Below are positions 33,065 to 41,412 of a DNA stretch of 64,000 bases, piece after piece. Origin of the DNA: CAYOYK01 sp964408185 (lineage in GTDB: Bacteria > Bacillota > Clostridia > Christensenellales > Aristaeellaceae); contig CAYOYK010000011.1 in NCBI GenBank assembly GCA_964408185.1, forward strand, positions 3,757 through 67,756. The letters run 5' to 3'. The number at the start of each line of letters is the position of its first letter. The first letter of the stretch is position 1. Under the pieces are notes generated by a model that was given only the letters and a program-made list of their open reading frames with translations, had not been told where the DNA came from and did no database searches. Position numbers and translations under genes: made by a program.

Positions 33065-34102
33065 ATGCAAGACGACGAACGGCTTCTATCCACCGCCTTC
33101 CGCGCCGAGGACGAGCAGGAGGCCTCCCTGCGCCCCAAGACCCTTGGCGAGTACGTGGGGCAGGAGGCCATCAAGCAGAGCCTGCGCATCAGCATTCAAG
33201 CGGCGCTGAAGCGGCGGGAGCCGCTGGACCACCTGCTGCTGTACGGCCCTCCCGGATTGGGCAAGACCACGCTGGCGGGCATTATCGCGTCCGAGATGGG
33301 GCAGAGCATTCGCATTACCAGCGGCCCCGCCATCGATCGCCCAGGCGATCTGGCCAGCATCCTTACCAACCTTGCGCCCGGCGACGTGCTGTTTATCGAT
33401 GAGATCCACCGCCTCCCCCGCGTGGTGGAGGAGGTGCTCTACCCCGCCATGGAGGACTACGCGCTGGATATCATGATCGGCAAGGGGCCGACTGCGCGCA
33501 GCATCCGGCTCGACCTGCCCAAGTTTACGCTGGTCGGGGCCACCACGCGCGCGGGCCTGCTCAGCGCGCCGCTGCGCGACCGCTTTGGCATACTGTACCG
33601 GCTGGAGATGTACACGCCCGCCGAGCTGGCGCGCATTGTGCGCCGCAGCGCGGGCATCCTGCACGTGGAGGCGACCGACGACGGCGTGCTGGAGATCGCC
33701 GGACGCAGCCGGGGTACGCCGCGCATCGCCAACCGCATGCTGCGCCGCGTGCGCGATTACGCGCAGGTGGAGGCCGACGGCCGCATCACGCCGGAGGTCG
33801 CGCGGGCGGGGCTTGCGATGCTCAACGTGGACGAGCTGGGGCTCGATCAGGTGGACCGCACCATGCTGCGCACGATGATAGAAAAATTTGGCGGCGGGCC
33901 GGTGGGGCTGGATACGCTCGCCGCGACGACGGGCGAGGACGCGACCACCATCGAGGACGTGTATGAGCCGTACCTCATGCAGCTTGGGTTCATCATGCGC
34001 ACGCCGCGCGGGCGCGTGTGCATGCCCGCCGCGTACACGCATTTGGGGCTGGCCGAGCCGGACGCGGAGCCGTCCGCCGACGGCGAGCAGATCAAGTTTT
34101 AG
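33065..34102 (+). CDS. ruvB: Holliday junction branch migration ATPase RuvB
   Basis: A 345-residue AAA+ motor. Walker A is GPPGLGKTTLA, Walker B is FIDEIHRL, sensor 1 is VGATTRAGLLSAPLRDRFG, and a C-terminal winged-helix domain follows (RTMIEKFGGGPVGLDTLAATTGED). Length and motifs are standard. GTG 33062 and ATG 33065 are adjacent in frame; I chose the ATG. queA begins 10 bases after the stop. Confidence 0.96.
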   Translation: MQDDERLLSTAFRAEDEQEASLRPKTLGEYVGQEAIKQSLRISIQAALKRREPLDHLLLYGPPGLGKTTLAGIIASEMGQSIRITSGPAIDRPGDLASILTNLAPGDVLFIDEIHRLPRVVEEVLYPAMEDYALDIMIGKGPTARSIRLDLPKFTLVGATTRAGLLSAPLRDRFGILYRLEMYTPAELARIVRRSAGILHVEATDDGVLEIAGRSRGTPRIANRMLRRVRDYAQVEADGRITPEVARAGLAMLNVDELGLDQVDRTMLRTMIEKFGGGPVGLDTLAATTGEDATTIEDVYEPYLMQLGFIMRTPRGRVCMPAAYTHLGLAEPDAEPSADGEQIKF

Positions 34103-34112
34103 AGGCGATTGC

Positions 34113-35138
34113 ATGCTGACCAAGGATTTTGATTACGACCTGCCGCAGAGGCTCATCGCGCAGACGCCCATCGAGCCGCGCGATCACAGCCGCCTGCTGG
34201 TGTACGACCGCGCCGACCAAAGCATTGCCCATCGGCATTTTTACGATTTGCCGGAGTACCTTTGCGCCGGGGACGCGCTGGTGCTCAACGAGACGCGCGT
34301 GATCCCGGCCCGCCTGCTGGGCGAAAAGGCCGATACCCACGTGCCCGTGGAGCTGCTCCTGCTCAAGCGCCTTGCCCTTGACGAGTGGGAGGCCCTCGTG
34401 CGGCCGGGCCGCAGGCTCCAGCCGGGGGCGGTATGCAGCTTTGGCGACGGGCTGCTGACGGCGGAAATCCTCGCCTCCGCGGACGACGGCAGCCGCCGCG
34501 TGCGCTTTCGGTACGACGGCGTGTTTGAGGATTTGCTCGACCGCTTGGGGCAAATGCCGCTGCCGCCCTATATCCACGAGCATTTGGAGGACCCGACCCG
34601 CTACCAGACGGTCTACGCGCGGCTCGACGGCAGCGCCGCCGCGCCCACGGCCGGGCTGCACTTTACGCCGGAGCTGCTGGACAGGATCCGCGCCATGGGC
34701 GTGGCGGTCGTCCCGGTGCTCCTGCACGTAGGGCTGGGCACCTTCCGCCCCGTAAAGGCGGAGGATGTCAGCGAGCACCACATGCACGTGGAGCACTACG
34801 AGGTGAGCGAGGCCGCCGCGCGGGCCGTCAACGCCGCGCGGGCAAACGGCGGCCGCATTGTGTGCGTGGGCACCACCAGCGTGCGCACGCTGGAGAGCGC
34901 CTCCACGCCGGACGGAATCGTGCACGCGCAGAGCGGCGACACGGGCATTTTCATCACGCCGGGCTACCGCTACAAGGCCGTGGACGCGCTGATTACCAAC
35001 TTCCATCTGCCGCAGAGCACGTTGCTCATGCTGGTGAGCGCGCTGATGGGCCGCGAGGAGGCCCTGCGCGTCTACGCCGAGGCCGTGCGGGAGGAGTATC
35101 GGTTTTTCAGCTTTGGGGACGCCATGCTCATTCTCTGA
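34113..35138 (+). CDS. queA: S-adenosylmethionine:tRNA ribosyltransferase-isomerase QueA
   Basis: This 341-residue enzyme adds the ribosyl part of SAM to preQ1 in tRNA, giving epoxyqueuosine. Family blocks are FDYDLPQRLIAQTPIEPRD, ALVLNETRVIPARL, MPLPPYIHE, AAPTAGLHFTPELL, HVGLGTFRPV and ITNFHLPQSTLLMLVSA. The ATG is 10 bases after ruvB in the usual ruvB-queA order. The usual downstream tgt and yajC genes are not present; a membrane protein gene follows instead. Confidence 0.96.
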   Translation: MLTKDFDYDLPQRLIAQTPIEPRDHSRLLVYDRADQSIAHRHFYDLPEYLCAGDALVLNETRVIPARLLGEKADTHVPVELLLLKRLALDEWEALVRPGRRLQPGAVCSFGDGLLTAEILASADDGSRRVRFRYDGVFEDLLDRLGQMPLPPYIHEHLEDPTRYQTVYARLDGSAAAPTAGLHFTPELLDRIRAMGVAVVPVLLHVGLGTFRPVKAEDVSEHHMHVEHYEVSEAAARAVNAARANGGRIVCVGTTSVRTLESASTPDGIVHAQSGDTGIFITPGYRYKAVDALITNFHLPQSTLLMLVSALMGREEALRVYAEAVREEYRFFSFGDAMLIL

Positions 35139-35194
35139 GGCTCCGGCTAATCCCGCGCCCATCCGCGCACACTACCCACCGGGAGGCGATCGCC

Positions 35195-36031
35195 TTGCGG
35201 TGGTTCTTTTTGCTCTTTTGGCTGACGGCGACCCGCGCGGCCGCGAGGCGCGTGCGGCGCATGCGGGCAAGCGGGGAAATTGCCCGCGCCGGGCGGGCCT
35301 GCGCGGCCTTCGCGTGGGCGCTGCGCACGGCGCTGGCGACGGGCATGGGCGCGCAGATGGCCGCGCTGGCGAGGGACGGCCTGCTTACGCTGCAAACCGC
35401 CCTGCCGCTGCACCTGTGCAGCTTCTCGGCGGTGGTCGCGATGCTCGCGCTGCCGTCGGGCGCGGCGGCGGCCCTGCCGACGGACGGCGCGCGGCTGCTC
35501 CGCTTGGCCCGCGATTGGCTCTGGCTGCTGGGCGCGCCCTGCGCGCTGCTGGCGCTGCTGTTCCCCGCGGTACGCCCCACGTCCCTGCCATGGCTGACGG
35601 AGGCCGGGTTCTATCAGCTCCACGCGGCGCTGCTGTGCGCGCCGCTGTACCTGCGCCTCGCGGCAAACGCGCCCCTGCCGACCGATCCGCGCCCCGCGCT
35701 GCTGGCCGGGCTGCTGCTGACGGCCTGCGTAGCGGGCTTCGACCGCGCGACGGGCTGCAATTATCTGTTCTTGCTGCGCGCGCCGCAGGGCACGCCGCTG
35801 GCCGCCATGGCCGCGCGCGGCGCGCCGACCTACGCGGCGGCGCTGGCCGTATCGGGCATGGCGCTGACCTCGGCGCTGTGCGCTGGCTGCGCGAGAATCG
35901 GCGCGCGCAAAAAAGACGGCGCACCTGCAAGGGCCGCGCCGCCGGAAAATCGGGCTCGGCAAGCGGAGGCTCAGGCCTCGCCGTCCACCAGCCGGGCGTA
36001 CACCGGGTCGCCGTCGAGGGTGGCAAAGTAG
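35195..36031 (+). CDS. YwaF/TIGR02206-type integral membrane protein
   Basis: A 278-residue protein with about six to seven hydrophobic helices. The motif TALPLHLCSFSAVVAMLAL is the conserved LPLHLC signature of the YwaF (TIGR02206) family, and GFYQLHAALLCAPLYL and GCNYLFLLRAPQGTP fit it as well. The function is unknown. The start is a TTG at 35195, 8 bases after GGGAGG. The C-terminal 20 codons overlap the 3' end of the convergent lysA-like gene by 61 bases; this tail is Arg/Ser/Pro-rich and probably not part of the fold. Confidence 0.75.
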   Translation: MRWFFLLFWLTATRAAARRVRRMRASGEIARAGRACAAFAWALRTALATGMGAQMAALARDGLLTLQTALPLHLCSFSAVVAMLALPSGAAAALPTDGARLLRLARDWLWLLGAPCALLALLFPAVRPTSLPWLTEAGFYQLHAALLCAPLYLRLAANAPLPTDPRPALLAGLLLTACVAGFDRATGCNYLFLLRAPQGTPLAAMAARGAPTYAAALAVSGMALTSALCAGCARIGARKKDGAPARAAPPENRARQAEAQASPSTSRAYTGSPSRVAK

Positions 36032-37245
36032 TCGCGCAGGGTCTCCGCGCGGCGGATGCGCCGCATGCCGCCGTCCTCGCCCAGCAGCACCTCCTGACAG
36101 CGCAGCTTGCCGTTGTAGTTATAGCCCATGGACAGGCCGTGCGCCCCGGTATCGTGAATCACCAGCAGGTCGCCGATCTGGATGGGCGGCAGCATGCGGT
36201 CGATGGCAAACTTGTCGTTGTTCTCGCACAGGCACCCGGTCACATCCACCTTTTGGTCGTGGGGCAGGCCCTCCTTGCCGGGCACGGTGATGTGGTGATA
36301 CGCGCTGTACATGGCCGGACGCATGAGGTCGCAGGCGGACGCGTCCACGCCGATGTAGCGCTTGTAGATGTTTTTTTCATGCGTGGCGCGGCAGACCAAG
36401 AAGCCGTGCGGCCCGGTCATGTAGCGCCCCAGCTCGGTCTTGATGGCGACCCCGGCAACGCCCTGCGCCGTCAGCTCGTTCTGATAGGCGGCCCGCACGC
36501 CCCGGCCGATAGCCTCGATGTCGGCGACGGGCTCATCCGGGCGATAGGGAATGCCGATGCCGCCCGACAGGTTGATGAACGCGAGCGGCAGGCCGGACTC
36601 GGCCATCAGCTCCCGCGCAACGCGGAACAGCAGGCGGGCCAAGGCGGGGTAGTAGGCGGGATCGGTGGTGTTGCTGCTGAGGAACGCGTGCAGCCCGAAG
36701 CGCTTCGCGCCCAAGCCGCGGAGCCGCGCGAGCGCCTCGCTGAGCTGCGGCCGCGTCATGCCGTACTTGGACTGGGCGGGCTCCCCCATGATCTCGTTGC
36801 CGATGCGAAAGCCGTCGCCCGGATTGTAGCGCAGGCAGATTTCCTCCGGGATGCCGCCGTTGGCCGCCAGCTCGTCGATGTGGGTGATATCGTCCAAGTT
36901 GATGTACGCGCCCAGCTTGCGCGCGTAGGCAAACTCCTCCGGCGGCACCACATTGGCGCTGAACATGATGTCCCCGCCCGCAAAGCCGTTGGCCTCGGCC
37001 AGCTTGAGCTCGCTCAGGGAGGCGCAGTCCACGCCGCAGCCCTCCTCGCGGAGAATGCGCAGGATGGCGGGGGTAGGCAGCGCTTTGACCGCGAAATACT
37101 CCTTGTAGTCATCAATGCCCGCAAAGGCGCTCTTCAGCGCGCGGGCTGTCTGGCGGATGCCGCGCTCGTCATACAGGTGCATCGGCGTGCCGAACGCTTC
37201 GGCGGCCTGCCGGAATACGGAATCGGGAAGGGTAAAGTTTGGCAT
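35971..37245 (-). CDS. lysA: Diaminopimelate decarboxylase-like PLP enzyme
   Basis: A 424-residue fold-type III PLP enzyme (alanine-racemase-like barrel plus beta domain). KEYFAVKALPTP holds the PLP lysine, CGVDCASLSELKLA follows, the phosphate-binding Gly region is FINLSGGIGIPY, and KTELGRYMTG, VTGCLCENNDKF and HDTGAHGLSMGYNYNG complete the decarboxylase pattern. The reaction would be meso-diaminopimelate to lysine. The sequence belongs to a divergent Clostridia branch, so carboxynorspermidine or other substrates cannot be excluded. No other lysine genes are close. Confidence 0.85.
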   Translation of the reverse strand: MPNFTLPDSVFRQAAEAFGTPMHLYDERGIRQTARALKSAFAGIDDYKEYFAVKALPTPAILRILREEGCGVDCASLSELKLAEANGFAGGDIMFSANVVPPEEFAYARKLGAYINLDDITHIDELAANGGIPEEICLRYNPGDGFRIGNEIMGEPAQSKYGMTRPQLSEALARLRGLGAKRFGLHAFLSSNTTDPAYYPALARLLFRVARELMAESGLPLAFINLSGGIGIPYRPDEPVADIEAIGRGVRAAYQNELTAQGVAGVAIKTELGRYMTGPHGFLVCRATHEKNIYKRYIGVDASACDLMRPAMYSAYHHITVPGKEGLPHDQKVDVTGCLCENNDKFAIDRMLPPIQIGDLLVIHDTGAHGLSMGYNYNGKLRCQEVLLGEDGGMRRIRRAETLRDYFATLDGDPVYARLVDGEA

Positions 37246-37399
37246 AGATTGCAGCCTCCTTGCGGTACATCGCCGCGACAGCGCAGTAAAGCGTTAAGCG
37301 AGCAACAACGAGCCTGCTGTGCGCAGGCCCGAAGAACGATCCAGCGGCGCGGCCGCCTACGGTTCGGCGGCGCGATCGCCGATGTGGATTGCGCTGCGC

Positions 37400-37651
37400 T
37401 CAGCCGTCCAGCCCGTTCTCCTGCCGCTCCATGTTTTCCACCACAATGTCGTGGATGTCGCCGAGGGACGAGCAGTACTCCAGCACCTGCCACGGCTCGT
37501 TGGTGTGATAGTGGATCTTGATCAGATCCTCGTCGCCGACGGCCAACAGGCAGTCGCCCTTGATTTTGGTTTCGATGTAATCATGGATGTCGTCCTCGGA
37601 GAGGTCGTGGCCCTCGATGAGGAGCTGAGTGTCAAACTTGAATTCGAGCAT
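37400..37651 (-). CDS. Stand-alone FakA/YloV C-terminal-like domain protein
   Basis: An 83-residue protein. Residues about 30-78 (LLAVGDEDLIKIHYHTNEPWQVLEYCSSLGDIHDIVVENMERQ) match the end of the DAK phosphatase-like domain of FakA/YloV fatty-acid kinases, where the equivalent reads VGD.DLIKVHVHTN.P..VL.....G.L..I.IENM..Q. The nucleotide-binding DAK2 domain is absent, and nothing upstream encodes it. AAAGGAAGG precedes the ATG, and a near-consensus promoter lies 69 bases upstream, so it is an expressed gene and not a fragment left behind. The role is unknown; binding a fatty-acid or partner protein is a guess. Confidence 0.72.
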   Translation of the reverse strand: MLEFKFDTQLLIEGHDLSEDDIHDYIETKIKGDCLLAVGDEDLIKIHYHTNEPWQVLEYCSSLGDIHDIVVENMERQENGLDG

Positions 37652-37719
37652 GGGTACCTTCCTTTCGGCGGGGGAGCCCCGCGCGGGAGTCGCGGCGCTG
37701 TGGCCGCGGGAACCGCCCC

Positions 37720-37748
37720 ATTATAGCATGCCTTCCGGCTGGCGGCAA
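37720..37748 (-). promoter_or_regulatory. Promoter of the FakA-like domain gene
   Basis: On the minus strand TTGCCG (37743-37748) and TATAAT (37720-37725) are separated by 17 bases. The degenerate repeat array begins 11 bases upstream of the -35 box. Confidence 0.75.
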
Positions 37749-37758
37749 GAGGCGGCCC

Positions 37759-37903
37759 GGTTCTTCCGGTGTATTCGCGGTCCTTCCGGTGTGTTCGCGG
37801 CTCTTCCGGTTACTCGCTTGATTCTTCCGATGTGTTTGCTTGGTTCTTCCGGTGTGTTCGCGGTCCTTCGATGTGTTTGCTTGGTTCTTCCGGCGTATTC
37901 GCG
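37759..37903. repeat. Degenerate tandem array of ~21-bp units
   Basis: About seven units of 19-22 bp share the core CTTCCGGTGTNTTCGCGGT; variants include CTTCCGATGTGTTTGCTTGG and a shortened CTTCGATGTGTTTGCTTGG. The array fills the gap between the divergent promoters at 37720-37748 and 37944-37972. It has no coding frame with a ribosome site. Confidence 0.8.
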
Positions 37904-37943
37904 CGTTCGGGGCTTGCGTCGGCGCGGCGGGATCAGCCCGCGG

Positions 37944-37972
37944 TTGCTTTCCCTGCGCGCGTGTAGTAAAAT
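37944..37972 (+). promoter_or_regulatory. Promoter of the DUF6056-like gene
   Basis: TTGCTT (37944-37949) and TAAAAT (37967-37972) are separated by 17 bases, about 82 bases before the start codon. Confidence 0.6.
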
Positions 37973-38053
37973 ACGGTATACGCGCCGCACGGCCGATGAA
38001 CCCCGCCGTGCGGCCCAAGCGCCGCGCGGGCTGCCGCGCAAGGAGGAATCGCC

Positions 38054-39601
38054 TTGTTGCAATCAATCGCCGGGGAGACTCGCCCGCACCGCCCGCTCTT
38101 CCAGCGGCGGGTCGGGCTGCGCGCGCTGTCGTGGGTGTGCGCCGCCGCGCTGCTGCTCAGCCTGCTGCCGCTGTTTGGCCTGTCTCTGTTCAACCACGCC
38201 TGCTATGACGATTATGGCTTCTCCCTCCGCACGCACGCCGCGTGGCGGCAGACGGGGAGCCTGCTGGCGACCGTCGCCGCCGCCGCCGAGAACACGCGCG
38301 GCATCCGCTACACTTGGCAGGGAACCTATACCAGCTCGTTTGTCAGCGCGCTGCAGCCCGCGTTGTTTGGCGAGAGCCTCTATTGGCTGTCCACGGCGTT
38401 TTTGCTCACGCTGCTGCTGTTCTCGCTGTGGTTTTTCCTCCGGCAGGCGCTGCTGCGCGCGCTGGGCGCGGACCGCGACGCGTTCCGCATTGTCTATTGC
38501 CTTACGGCGCTGGTGATGGTGCAGTTTGTGCCGGACGTGAGCGAGGCGTTTTTTTGGTATAACGGCGGCGTGGCCTACACGATGGTCTGGTCGCTGATGC
38601 TCCTTCGTCTGGGGAGCTGGTTTGCGTTTGAGCGTTCCGCGCGGGCCGGCCGATGGCTCTGGTTTGCGCTGACGGCCTGCTTAACCGTGCTGCTGGGCGG
38701 CGGCACATACGGCACGCTGCTTTTTGCCGCGCTGGTCGATCTGCTCCTGCTGGCCCGCGCGATGCTGATCCGCCGGAAGGACCGCATCGCGGAGGCGGCG
38801 CTGACGCTGGGGCTGCTCGCGTGCTTTGCGTACAGCGCGAGCGCGCCGGGCAACCTCGTGCGGGCCGCGACGCTGAGCGGCGCTGTGAGCGCCCCCAAGG
38901 CGGTCGCGCAGGCGCTCTATTTTGGCACGGCGCTGATGGGAAGCTGGTGCTCGCTGGCGATGCTCGCGCTCTGGTTTGCCGCCGCATGGCTGATGCGGGA
39001 CGCGCTGCGGCGCAGCTCGCTGTCGTTCCGCTATCCGGGCTGGGTGACGGCGCTGGGCGTCGGCCTGTTCTGCGCGCAGCTCGCGCCGACGCTGTACACG
39101 GGGATTTATCTGGGCGACGGCCGCTCGATGAACGCGTATTATTTTACCTGCGTGCTCATGGGCGGCGCGCTGTCGCTGTACTGGATGGGCTGGGGCCTGC
39201 GCAGATGGGACGCGAAGCCGCGCCCTGCCGCGCCGCAGGACGGCCCCGCGCCGGGCCTTCGCCTGACCGCCGTCTGCGCGTGCGCCGCGTTGATGCTGGC
39301 CGGCTGTCTGGCCTACAAGCCGGAGGGCAAAACCTACTACGGGCCGCAAAACACGGCCAGCGGCAGCGCGCTGCTATCGCTGGCGACCGGGCAGGCGCAG
39401 GCCTACGACGCGGCCATGGATGCGCGCGACCGCCAGTTCAACGACGCGGCGCAGACCGATCTCATCCTCACGCCCGTACAGGACGTGCCGGACGCGTTTA
39501 TGAGCGACGTCACGGTGGGCGTGCAGACGGAATACGTGCAGGGGCTGTATGCCGAGTATTACGGCAAGCACAGCGTCGTCTTTCAGGACGAACAGCCATG
39601 A
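38054..39601 (+). CDS. DUF6056-like multi-pass membrane protein
   Basis: A 515-residue protein with about ten to eleven membrane helices. An early periplasmic loop contains NHACYDDYGFSLRTHAAW, the acidic DD motif seen in DUF6056 and other GT-C-like glycosyltransferases that use lipid-linked sugars. FFWYNGGVAYTMVW is another family-like block. A long non-membrane C-terminus (about residues 420-515) follows the last helix. The start is TTG 38054, 7 bases after AGGAGG. It probably modifies a cell-surface polymer, but no partner gene is adjacent; the function is inferred from fold only. Confidence 0.7.
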   Translation: MLQSIAGETRPHRPLFQRRVGLRALSWVCAAALLLSLLPLFGLSLFNHACYDDYGFSLRTHAAWRQTGSLLATVAAAAENTRGIRYTWQGTYTSSFVSALQPALFGESLYWLSTAFLLTLLLFSLWFFLRQALLRALGADRDAFRIVYCLTALVMVQFVPDVSEAFFWYNGGVAYTMVWSLMLLRLGSWFAFERSARAGRWLWFALTACLTVLLGGGTYGTLLFAALVDLLLLARAMLIRRKDRIAEAALTLGLLACFAYSASAPGNLVRAATLSGAVSAPKAVAQALYFGTALMGSWCSLAMLALWFAAAWLMRDALRRSSLSFRYPGWVTALGVGLFCAQLAPTLYTGIYLGDGRSMNAYYFTCVLMGGALSLYWMGWGLRRWDAKPRPAAPQDGPAPGLRLTAVCACAALMLAGCLAYKPEGKTYYGPQNTASGSALLSLATGQAQAYDAAMDARDRQFNDAAQTDLILTPVQDVPDAFMSDVTVGVQTEYVQGLYAEYYGKHSVVFQDEQP

Positions 39602-39626
39602 GATCGACGCGCGGGGAGGCCTGCCG

Positions 39627-40322
39627 ATGAGCGCGCCGGAGTATCCCATGCGGGCGATTGCGCACATCCGCACGGATTTTCCGGCCAAGTTCGGCGTGCC
39701 CCGGCAGAGCGGTCTGGTGGACGCGCTGGAGGCCGAGATCGTATTCGAGAAGGAATATCGCCAGCCGGAGGCCTTCCGCGGGCTGGAGGAATACACGCAT
39801 CTGTGGCTGCTGTGGGTGTTCAGCGAGGCGCGGCGCGAGGGCTGGACGGCGACCGTCCGGCCGCCCCGGCTGGGCGGCAACCGCCGCATGGGCGTGTTTG
39901 CGACGCGCTCGCCCTATCGGCCGAACCCCATCGGGCTGTCGGCGGTGCGGCTGCTCGCAGTTGACTGGCAGGACGAGCGGGGCCCGGTGCTGCGCGTTGC
40001 CGGGGCCGACCTGATGGACGGCACGCCGATTCTCGACGTCAAGCCCTACCTGCCCTTTGCGGATGCGTACCCGCAGGCGTCCGGCGGCTTTGCCGACGCG
40101 GTGCGCGGGCACGCGCTGACGGTTGCCTTTCCGCCGGAGCTGCTGGCGCGAGTGCCCGAAGCCAAGCGCGCCGCGCTGCTGGCCGTGCTGGCCGCCGACC
40201 CGCGCCCGTCCTACCAGCACGACCCGGAGCGCCGCTACGGCTTTGCCTTTGCGGGGCTGGAGGTGCGCTTTACCGTGGACGGCGACGCGCTGACCGTGGC
40301 GGAGGTAACGCGCGAGGGCTGA
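39627..40322 (+). CDS. trmO: tRNA (t6A37) N6-methyltransferase TrmO/TsaA family
   Basis: A 231-residue protein of the TsaA/TrmO beta-barrel family, which methylates N6-threonylcarbamoyladenosine in tRNA using SAM. Motifs are AHIRTDFPAKFGVPRQSGLV, EYTHLWLLWVFSE, RRMGVFATRSPYRPNPIGLSAVRL and DLMDGTPILDVKPYLPFAD, all signature blocks. The C-terminal part ends in DPRPSYQHDPERRYGFAF. ATG 39627 follows GGGGAGG. The gene starts 26 bases after the membrane protein gene. Confidence 0.92.
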   Translation: MSAPEYPMRAIAHIRTDFPAKFGVPRQSGLVDALEAEIVFEKEYRQPEAFRGLEEYTHLWLLWVFSEARREGWTATVRPPRLGGNRRMGVFATRSPYRPNPIGLSAVRLLAVDWQDERGPVLRVAGADLMDGTPILDVKPYLPFADAYPQASGGFADAVRGHALTVAFPPELLARVPEAKRAALLAVLAADPRPSYQHDPERRYGFAFAGLEVRFTVDGDALTVAEVTREG

Positions 40323-40350
40323 GCGGCGCAGCCGCTTGGCGGATATGCAA

Positions 40351-40381
40351 AGCGCCCGCCTCCGCTTCGGAGACGGGCGCT
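40351..40381. terminator. Hairpin between convergent trmO and yebC
   Basis: AGCGCCCG-CCTCCG-CTT-CGGAG-CGGGCGCT forms a long stem with one mismatch. T-residues follow on the minus strand (TTTGCAT), so it mainly serves yebC. Confidence 0.65.
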
Positions 40382-40401
40382 GCTGTCGCGCGGGAATGGG
40401 A

Positions 40402-41148
40402 TTATTCTTCTTCCTCTTCTTCGGGCAGCTCGGCGTTATGCCACACGTTTTGCACGTCGTCGTTATCGTCCAGCATTTCCAAGAGCTTTTGCACCTTCTC
40501 CAGCGCGTCCGCGTCGGGCGGGGTGACGGTGTTCTGCGGCACCATTTGCACCTCGGCGCTGAGGAAGCTGAGGCCCTGCTTTTCCAGCTTTTCGCGCACG
40601 GCGCTGAACTCGCCGGGGTCTGTGGTGATCTCGTACGCGTCGTCGAGTGTCTGCATGTCCTCCGCGCCCGCGTCCAACGCGGTCATCATCATTTCGTCCT
40701 CGTCGCTGCCGGGCGCGCGCTCCACCACGAGCACGCCTTTTTTATCAAACATAAAGCTCACGCTGCCGTTCACGCCCAGCGAGCCGTCGTTCTTGACAAA
40801 GCAATGGCGGATATCGCTGGCGGTGCGGTTGCGGTTATCGCTGATGCACTCTACGATGACCGCCACGCCGCCGGGCGCGTAGCCCTCGTAATTGATCTCC
40901 ACGTATTCCACGTTGCCCAGCTCGCCGCTGGCCTTTTTGATGGAGCGGGTGATGTTGTCGTTGGGCATGTTGTTGCTTTTGGCCTTGGCGATCACATCGC
41001 GCAGCTTGGAGTTGCTGTCCGGGTTCGCGCCGCCCTCGCGCACGGCAATGGCGATCTCACGCCCGATTTTGGTAAAGATCTTGCCGCGGGCCGCGTCGGT
41101 CTTGCCTTTTTTCATTTGGATATTGTGCCATTTGCTGTGTCCGGACAT
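40402..41148 (-). CDS. yebC: YebC/PmpR-family protein
   Basis: A 248-residue YebC/TACO1-family protein. It begins MSGHSKWHNIQMKKGKTDAARGKIFTK, the unmistakable family start, followed by NMPNDNITRSIKKASGE, YEGYAPGGVAVIVEC and SDIRHCFVKNDGSLGVNGSV. Members act as DNA-binding regulators or, as shown more recently for some, help translation through proline stretches. The C-terminus is a run of Glu residues. ATG 41148 was chosen because the family motif starts there; the in-frame start at 41232 lies inside the promoter. Confidence 0.95.
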   Translation of the reverse strand: MSGHSKWHNIQMKKGKTDAARGKIFTKIGREIAIAVREGGANPDSNSKLRDVIAKAKSNNMPNDNITRSIKKASGELGNVEYVEINYEGYAPGGVAVIVECISDNRNRTASDIRHCFVKNDGSLGVNGSVSFMFDKKGVLVVERAPGSDEDEMMMTALDAGAEDMQTLDDAYEITTDPGEFSAVREKLEKQGLSFLSAEVQMVPQNTVTPPDADALEKVQKLLEMLDDNDDVQNVWHNAELPEEEEEE

Positions 41149-41203
41149 CGTATCAGCCTTTCTTGCCAGCGGCGCATGCCGCAAAATTCTCCTAGAACAG
41201 TTT

Positions 41204-41232
41204 AATTTAGCATGGATGAAGCCGTTTGTCAA
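41204..41232 (-). promoter_or_regulatory. Promoter of yebC
   Basis: On the minus strand TTGACA (41227-41232) and TAAATT (41204-41209) are separated by 17 bases, 55 bases upstream of the ATG. Confidence 0.75.
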
Positions 41233-41293
41233 TACGTGCGCCCCACTCGCCCGCGCGCCGTGATTTGGTATTGTTTATTTTCATGCGGAAGGA

Positions 41294-41322
41294 TTGCGTT
41301 CTCAGGGTCTCTGTGATAAAAT
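41294..41322 (+). promoter_or_regulatory. Promoter of the signal-transduction locus
   Basis: TTGCGT (41294-41299) and TAAAAT (41317-41322) are separated by 17 bases. It precedes the TetR-PAS gene by about 90 bases and is the only clear promoter before that locus. Confidence 0.65.
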
Positions 41323-41359
41323 TATCATATGGGGATAAGCCCTAAAAGTTTTACAAGTC

Positions 41360-41380
41360 TGTGTCACTTGCTGTGCCACA
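41360..41380. promoter_or_regulatory. Putative TetR-type operator palindrome
   Basis: TGTGTCACTTGCTGTGCCACA is an inverted repeat, TGTGnCAC-5-GTGnCACA, with mismatches only at the central five bases and one symmetric pair. It lies between the promoter and the TetR-PAS gene, where an autorepressor would bind. No TetR-family site consensus was tested. Confidence 0.5.
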
Positions 41381-41412
41381 TATAACCAAGTACCGCCGAG
41401 GAGGCGATTTGA

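Noticed and set aside
37759..37903. CRISPR-like short repeats
   Set aside because: Units of about 21 bp follow each other directly with no spacers and are degenerate.
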